Assembly (NCBI RefSeq): GCF_963691925.1
Contig: NC_084973.1
Location: 20,646,991 to 20,710,990 of the forward strand
DNA: 64,000 nt
Source of the DNA: Scomber scombrus
Taxonomy: Eukaryota > Chordata > Actinopteri > Scombriformes > Scombridae
Direction: 5' to 3'
Within the stretch, counting starts at the first letter, position 1. Each line of letters opens with the position of its first letter. Under the pieces are notes generated by a model. That model did no database searches. It was not told the origin of the DNA and saw only the letters and a list, made by a program, of their open reading frames with translations. The translations under genes were made by a program, and so were the position numbers. This document shows, piece after piece, positions 51,733-64,000 of the stretch.

Positions 51733-53486
51733 TATGAGTGTCAGCAGTGAAGGTGGCCCTAACAAATCAGTGACAGTGGGGATGAAAACTCATAGCCACA
51801 GCACTTTCCCCAAAGTGTCTGCTATCAGATAAACTGAGAGATTTAGTTAAGACTTCATATTTAGAGCATGGCTTAAGCTGTGAGACGATGTCTTAACTGT
51901 GGTGATGCCAATATCACATTGTGCCTGTTATGCTCCATTTGTCAAATAGGATTGTATCTGCGCTTTCATAGCTGTAATACTGCATGCCTTCACCGAATTA
52001 TCCAAGACCACACGCAAATACAACACTGATTTGATGATCCCTGTGTGAACATGCAGCTGATACATCTTATATCAAATGTCTTTATTATTACCTCAATCAA
52101 TGACAGAGGCAATTGAAGAGTGCACTGTTCCCACCCACAAGAAGATGTCATTTTACATCACTGCTGCGGAGCCTGAGCACATTCAAATGAAGTCAAGCTC
52201 ATATCACATCCTTGCAAGACTTCACTTTTCTCCTATTACGCCTCACATCATCATTAACAACAATGGCTGTAAAGCGGTTTCGGAGAGAGACATTGAGCAA
52301 AGCTTTCATCACTCTCCACATGTCAGTTAGTAAAATTGCTGCCTAATGATAATCATCATCCACCCCTTAAATGTAGCTTCTGTGGCTCAGGATTATGAGC
52401 ACTACTAGACGGTGCATACATAATGCCCTCTCTAATGTAGGGCTGGGACCTGCTGTAAAACCCTCTAAAACAGAGTGAAAGGGTGCCTGTGAGGTCACCA
52501 GCCGGATTGAGCAGAAGTGCAGGTGTATACACAGGAAAAGGTTATGGTAAGTCATTTCAGTGCAATGGAACCAATGGTCAGAAAAAAGTGGATTTTTATG
52601 AAACCTAATGTGTAATGATTGTGATTACAAATGTATTGTGACAATTTAAAATGGTACTGTTGACATAATAATTAGGACTTGAAAGATGCATAGACTATTT
52701 TCCACAAATAGCAAATTTGCTGTGACAATGTGTTTACCTCTATGGCAACTTTGATCAGTGCAATTTGTGAATAATTGATGGCAGAGTAGTGCAATAAAGG
52801 AAACTGTTTCAATTAATTAATTATGTTCCATATCAAATTACAAACTTATAATAATCATGACCCAGAGGAACATTTTTATTTGTCACTTAATTTTAAAGTG
52901 TTGAATGCCACAAATTTCTCACCCTACTTGCAATTAACTTTAATTATGTGACTCAACTCATGGCTACAAATCCAAGCGATGCAATTAGAGTGAATGTCAT
53001 GAAGTTATAAAAGGGTTTGCCATGACGTGGCTGGAAGTATACTTTATGTGCACTGGTGACCCATCAATGTTAATAGGTATAATAATGAAAAAACAACTTT
53101 CAAAGAAAAACTGCTAATGGGAAGAAAAGGATAAAAGAAATTCCAAAGCTGCCCCAATGAATACTTTTCTCATATGAGCCTCAAGTCTTAAGACTGTCAG
53201 ATGTAACTAAACTTGATTTATTTTTTCAGTAATATCAAAACTACACACTACTGTGCTTATTCACATCTCTCCTGGGGTTTTATCAGAAAATAATAAAATG
53301 TGCTGTTGTAATATAGGTTACTCATATTAATCTTCTTGAAAGATAACCTGTGCAACAACAGTGTATTTTGACCTTTAACAGAAGTTCAGTCAGAAGCACT
53401 CATAGATTAAAGCATTAATTGCAACAAATGGAAATACAGTTTTGCCTGGCTCTGACAGCTTCACTCTAAGATGCAGCCTAGATTAG

Positions 53487-53504
53487 TCCAGCACCATGCT
53501 AAGC
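53487..53504 (+). promoter_or_regulatory. RE1/NRSF-like half site
   Basis: TCCAGCACCATGCTAAGC contains a perfect left half (CAGCACC) of the REST/NRSF element but only a poor right half (GCTAAG for GGACAG). Confidence 0.15.
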
Positions 53505-54905
53505 TAAAATGGAGAGCATAATGCTGAAACCCCCATGGGTATACAAGAGTGGGCTGAGAGCAAAACATTGAATTCCAGTTTAACCTTTGAGCCATGTTAG
53601 GTACTCTAAATCAGAGAGGTGGAGAGTGGGGTGATGGAGGCAAAGCTTTTCCAACAGCAGCGGCGAGTGGGGCAGCTTTGGTGTAGAAGGGATCAGTGTA
53701 GGAGGAAGCCATTTTTAAATTGACCTCCTTGTTGCGACAATGGCTGTGATTGGTGTGCTACTGATTAGAAACGCTGATTCAATCAGTGGGCAGTCAGCTG
53801 ATTACAGCTGGGGTGTATGACTGTGTTCTGCATGAGGTAAAATAAAAAAATGGACCAGAAATAAATTCAAATGTGAAATTTAATTTTGAAAACAACAGGA
53901 ATTATGTTTCACATTACAAGGTCTCAGACAGGTATAACCTACTCTATTGCTACAAATGAAACCACACACACACCCTTATGCTGTATTTTCTGAACGTACA
54001 GAGTCACCCATTGGCATTTAAATGTACTGTATATGTATGATTGTTGTTTCACTCGTGTTACTTGCCAGCTTTCTCTGGTCATCTTTTCTTAAATTGGTCT
54101 TTAGCTCATTGACAACAGTCAACTTCCTCCACACACTTGGGGCCAGCTGAAGCTCCCTCTCTGTAAATGAAAAAGTGAGCAAGGGCTTGAAGTGACAGAT
54201 GTGTAGCACGCGTCAGAGGTAGACAAATTGATTTTCTCTGGGTGGATAGTTCTGGTATAGTGACTGCTTTGGGCAAGAGAGGGAACAGGAAATATGTCAG
54301 AAGTAAGAAACAAGTGGACATGGTGGCACAGCACTTAGATGTTGCTGCTGAAGCCTCACTGAGTGAGACATTAGCTGGAGAAACCGCCCAGTTAGTATTT
54401 GTCAGCTTAGTCACAGGATGCCCAAAAAACATTGCAGCCAGACATACTGTAGAGATAGAGAGTCTGTTTTCATTAACCTATATCAATTGAGTTTTTTGCA
54501 TCTTTGGGGTAACGCAACAAGCTGTAAATGCAACACTAAGTTATTAAAACTGTTTTTATGGCAAACGTGAGCAAGCAGTTGTCTATTTACAATTCTAGCA
54601 GACACATGCCAGCAAAATTATTATTATTCATTATTTTTTTCATTTTATTCATTATTCGTCATTTCTTGCCAACTGGAGAATATTCATCCAATAGATCGTA
54701 TTATTTTAGCTCTATTTTGGTTTCCACAAACTCCTGAAAATAAAAAAAATGTAAATGCTTTTTGAAACAGTGGGCTTATTAGTTGTTTTTTTTTGTTGTT
54801 TTTAAAAAAAATGAAAACAGCTGTCTTCCTGAAACTAGGTGACAGTGAACCAAAACAGTAAAGGTGGCTGCCAGACATGCTTGTCAGACAGTGGAAATGT
54901 TTAAT

Positions 54906-58139
<3,234 letters not shown>

Positions 58140-58275
58140 CACTCAACTGTGTGGAACTCAAAAAGCATGCAAAACTTCACCTGGAGCACCCAGAGGAAAC
58201 CAACATGAGCAAGGAAATGGGCAAAGTCCACACAAGAAGATCAAATGTCAAGATTTGAACTGGTGAGCCATGCCA
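58140..58275 (-). mobile_element. SINE-like dispersed teleost repeat, second copy (decayed)
   Basis: On the minus strand this reads GTGTGGACTTTGCCCATTTC, then GGTTTCCTCTGGGTGCTCC. This is the characteristic middle part of the same common fish repeat as at 6612-6830. The B-box region is recognisable but diverged (AGTTCAAATC on the minus strand near 58.25 kb). It overlaps the end of a 116-codon plus-strand frame, which is therefore partly repeat-derived and not a gene. Confidence 0.72.
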
Positions 58276-61200
58276 CTGATCTTTTTGTCTCCATTTTTCT
58301 AATAAATCTTTACATTTATCTATTGACTATTGAATACCACAAATATATGACTGTAGAAATATCTGAACTCTGAGTCCCTCTATTATAATTAACTGAAAAA
58401 ACCCCCAAAAACTATTACTGTATGAATAGAAATTGATCAGCTCTTGAGACATGTCAAAGAATATTTCAGGCATAAAAGGATTATAAAATTAGACCTCATG
58501 AGATTATGTTCAACTGTAAAGACAATTGTTCATAAAACAAATGAAGATAAACTGCCAACTGGTATTTAAAATCATTTTTTCTCTGTTGCGGATTCCATAT
58601 TATAAAAAAAATTAATAAATTAAGAAACACCAATTGCGTATATTGAGCTAGGCTGTGGCAGAGGGAAGCATGTAGCAGACAGTGGTTACACTGATTTCCT
58701 GAGGCACACTGAAATGACATGCAAGAATATGCAAAGGAGCTCAGCTGCTCTAGGATTTCCTAAAATTAGAGAGACTGTTTACTCTGCTTCTTTTTGGTAC
58801 TACATAAAAACATCATTTTCAGAAATAATATGATAAGTCTGCCATCAGCTAATATAGAGGGAATTTCACAAGCAATGCTGTGTTAAATTCAAATGCATTT
58901 TGAATGTGAACAACATGTCGACATGTCAGTGGAGCTTTATATGCAGGAGTTGGGTAACCTTGCGGGGAAAGGAATGCATCAAATAATGCTATTCATTGCA
59001 TTACTTCTCACCTAGAATCAAACACGACCTCTGACACTATTAAATGATATGTAGGCCTTCATTATTAACTCTGGCATCCACCTTCCAAATCAGCCTCATG
59101 TCACTCATAATTGTACATGGGATAATTATTCCACCTAATCTTTTGTCTAATTCCCAGAGGATTTCCCTATCTGCCCCAAATGAGTGAAAATGTGACATTA
59201 AACGCACTATTATCACACTGTGCTGTGAAAGGTTAGTGTGTATAGCAAAATTATAGGAGGACATGATGATGTGAGGTGGAAGATATTGCTCAGAAGAAGT
59301 GGTGAAATAAATGTAACACGGCCAAATACTGCTGCTGTCGTTAACATTGATGATACTGCAGTGCACAGAGTAGCTCTTAATGAGACTGTCTGAATCAGTG
59401 TATGGAACATGGAAACAAGCTGATAATTCATACATATAGTAACAAATTCCTTTTGAAAATTACGCATTGTAATCCCTCTCACATTGTATTAAAATATTGC
59501 AGACAAAATAACATAACTCAAAATAACATGTAAGATCCTTCAATCTACAGATTTAGCATTTATTTATCAATTTAACAGATTGTATAAAAAGGCCAGCAAA
59601 ATGTATATTTGTTTTAAATTCATAATCTTGCCTTTGCAATTTTTACTTACTGGCAATATAATCTGAGTATATTAATTCATATCTTGGCGCAACAACATAG
59701 GGACATTGGTATGCAGGAGTGTTACTAGAGGACAGCTCTTTTTGTCAAGGTTAGTATGACTTCTGAACTGCTGCATCCATCCTGTGACTGACAGGGTGCT
59801 GATAGAAAACAGATCAGAGGCAGAAAACTTATAAGCATATTTTCATCCTGGAAAAAAAAGAAAATAACTGTAAGTGCTAAAATAACCCCTCATGTTTGAA
59901 CCAAATGGAGCAAAGGTCATGATCTTGAGTTGGCATCGGCCACATGCTCATCTGCATTTGCACTGAGGTCAGCTCTGCTCACCGCGGGGAATCTACGACC
60001 AAGGATGAAGCGCAGGTGAGTGGACTGCCCTTGAACGAGGCGGCACATGGCCATACATAACAGATAACTGTTGAGGATAAAAAGTATGGTACTACAAAGA
60101 GAGGTATTTACTTGAACACATAAAAGAGCATACATGTTTGAGTAGATCTGATTAAGAGAGAAAATTCAATTTAGATATGGAACAATCCATCAGCTTAAAA
60201 AACAAAACTCTTAAGAGGAAAACAAGGTTAGAAAAAGTCTGAAAAAGCATCTTAGGAGATGAAAAGAGACATTTTAGTGCTTTTTAGAGCTATGGGTGTA
60301 CCGTAATTTCTTATCTGTTGATTGCATAACAGCCATCTCTGTCTTTAATTCTTCACCTTATGTTAGCCTAATGATAATACAAAACTTGACAGGGTGAATT
60401 GGAAGTAATGAAATTATTTGGTTCACCTTTAACCAAATGTCAGTAATGCTTACTTATTCTCAGCAAGATGACAAAATTAGCATAAAAAAAGCTATCTGAG
60501 CATGAATGATTAGATGTCATGTCGCTATGACGTGAAATGGCAGAGGGGATGGTAAGCAAAGCACATTAACATTAACACTCACAAAAAGATTCTAGGTGCC
60601 TGTAAATATTCTTGACAATCTTGTTTCTTGTGTGTCACACATAATGGGTTCAAATGGCGATGCATTAGAGTGACAACATTTGAAAGACTTTGAGAATGTT
60701 GTTTTTTTAACCTTGTTTCAGTTTCCCTTTTTTCCATCATGCTCATTTTGCCCACTTATTGAACAAACAATACCAAAAAAATAGTATTCATGTATTTTAG
60801 ACTATTTTTTATTGAATAATATTGCTATTTCCAAATGGAACAAGGTAGAAAACAAGGTCATTTTAGATTGAGACTGAATGATGTTCATTAAAGGCACTAT
60901 CTATGAACCTTTGTTGCCACACATACAAAATATGAGCATCTACTGAACATCATTACTGAGAGACAATGCTCACATCATCAAGTGACAGGTGAATGCCCTT
61001 CAAAAATAAATGAATTTTCGAGGGAGGCATTTAATCCAATGAACAAATCCACACACAACACTTTCTTTCCGTGGGGAAACAGTGCAAACCACTGTGCTGC
61101 CTTGCTGTCTATATTCAATTATTTTTCCATTGAAAATGTTATATTATGTTGGTACGTTGTATGTTATTGTATGTATGCCTCTATGAGGTCAACATTTTAG

Positions 61201-61684
61201 TGAAAATAGCTCATGGATGGATTGCCATTAAATTAAGTGCACACATTCATGTCTCCATTACTTTGGTTTATGCTCTGACTTGTCATCCACAGTGGCACCA
61301 TCATCAGGTCAAAATTTGTCATCATACATGCGTCTGCTGTCTGAATGGTTTTTAATATTATTAAGCCAAAAAAAACGCATTGTCCTTTACTGTAGTGAAA
61401 TTCCCTTTGTGTTCCTCGTTTTCTAAGGAGCCTAATACTCAGTGTCCAGAGCAGGTAGGGATGAGTGTGGAGGACTTTAGTGTGGCTTGATTGCAACCAG
61501 CAGTAGAATTTAACTCATTACAAATGCTGTCATCACTGTAGTTAAGTGGCTTCTTCATGCTCCCACACTTTTTGCAGGTGCAAGTGCTTTCTAAAATCAA
61601 TACTTCTATTTTCACTCAGATTCTTTTTTATGAAGCACTGTACTTGTGTAGCAGTGGAAGAATTGCAGCTACATCCATACAGTA
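58276..61684. other. Unique AT-rich sequence; no gene seen
   Basis: No gene recognised. Two stretches (about 59.04-59.40 and 60.47-60.70 kb) are free of repeats and look like candidate conserved non-coding elements, by style only. Confidence 0.4.
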
Positions 61685-61760
61685 CAGTGGTGGAAAGTAA
61701 CTGATTACATTTATTCAAGTACTGTACTGAAGTATTTCCATGAGCATTTTCTTACTTTGG
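61685..61760 (+). mobile_element. hAT-type MITE end (truncated)
   Basis: Begins CAGTGGTGGAAAGTAACTG and continues with TTATTCAAGTACTGTACT and AAGTATTTCCATGAG. These are the hallmark left end of a very common spiny-rayed fish MITE family. The matching inverted right end is not found, so it is truncated or badly decayed. Confidence 0.75.
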
Positions 61761-61990
61761 AGACAGTCAGTGTATTGCTGTGGGTTCAGAGTGAAGAATG
61801 TATCCATATTAAAATAGCTACTGTCACATTGACTTTTATATAGATTATATTCAAGATTCAGGCCTTAATGGCCATTGACCAGCTTTCACAACAGAAACAA
61901 AATGAAATGACTTAATCATAATTAAGGAATTGTTAGATAGCATATTTGTCAAAAACAGTAATTTAGTAACAAAATGTCTGAAGAAAGTAA
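61761..61990. other. Unique spacer before (CA)n
   Basis: No gene or repeat recognised; may hold the eroded remainder of the MITE. Confidence 0.4.

Positions 61991-64000
<2,010 letters not shown>

Overview
This looks like a gene-poor stretch of a teleost fish nuclear genome, most likely a spiny-rayed (percomorph) fish. The evidence is AT-rich DNA, very long (CA)n, (GA)n, (GACA)n and (AAT)n microsatellites, and decayed copies of repeat types common in ray-finned fish: a Tc1-like transposase fossil, two hAT-type MITE remnants, a Harbinger-like MITE with intact ends, a hAT transposase fossil and two copies of a Pol III-box (SINE-like) repeat. I see no complete protein-coding gene, no rRNA, tRNA or known microRNA gene, and no bacterial or viral gene organisation. 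The window is best read as intergenic DNA or part of a very large intron. Nearly all open frames of 60-160 codons are chance ORFs or translations of simple repeats.

Layout. 0-6 kb: unique DNA with a 166-bp (GACA)n array near the left edge and a four-copy CCCCCTT repeat (G-quadruplex motif on the minus strand). 6.6 kb: SINE-like repeat, plus strand. 10.5-16.6 kb: unique DNA with two weak coding-like blocks and a perfect RFX X-box palindrome at 11.7 kb. 19.0-21.4 kb: the densest mobile/repeat segment, with (TG)n, (GA)n and (CA)n arrays, a hAT transposase fossil, a perfect 20-bp-arm hairpin and the 787-bp Harbinger-like MITE. 22.5-23.5 kb: two more strong hairpins. 26.8-27.2 kb: hAT-type MITE. 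29.9 and 37.9 kb: two possible exons flanked by acceptor/donor-like sites. 32.7 kb: perfect (AC)56. 39.2-40.1 kb: Tc1-like transposase pseudogene. 43.2 kb: 36-bp poly-C. 44.3 kb: short exon-like block open on both strands. 47.0-47.9 kb: four different simple repeats within 1 kb. 54.9 kb: 147-bp (CA)n. 58.2 kb: second SINE-like copy, minus strand. 61.7-62.1 kb: hAT-type MITE end, then (CA)n. The rest is unique AT-rich DNA that may hold conserved non-coding elements, which cannot be shown from one sequence.

No genes are seen to work together here. The sequence-level results most worth following are the set of perfect short inverted repeats, the intact MITE with duplicated subterminal motifs, and five exon-like blocks (10.5, 16.4, 29.9, 37.9 and 44.3 kb) that comparative or RNA data would settle quickly. 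I found no convincing new biological system.
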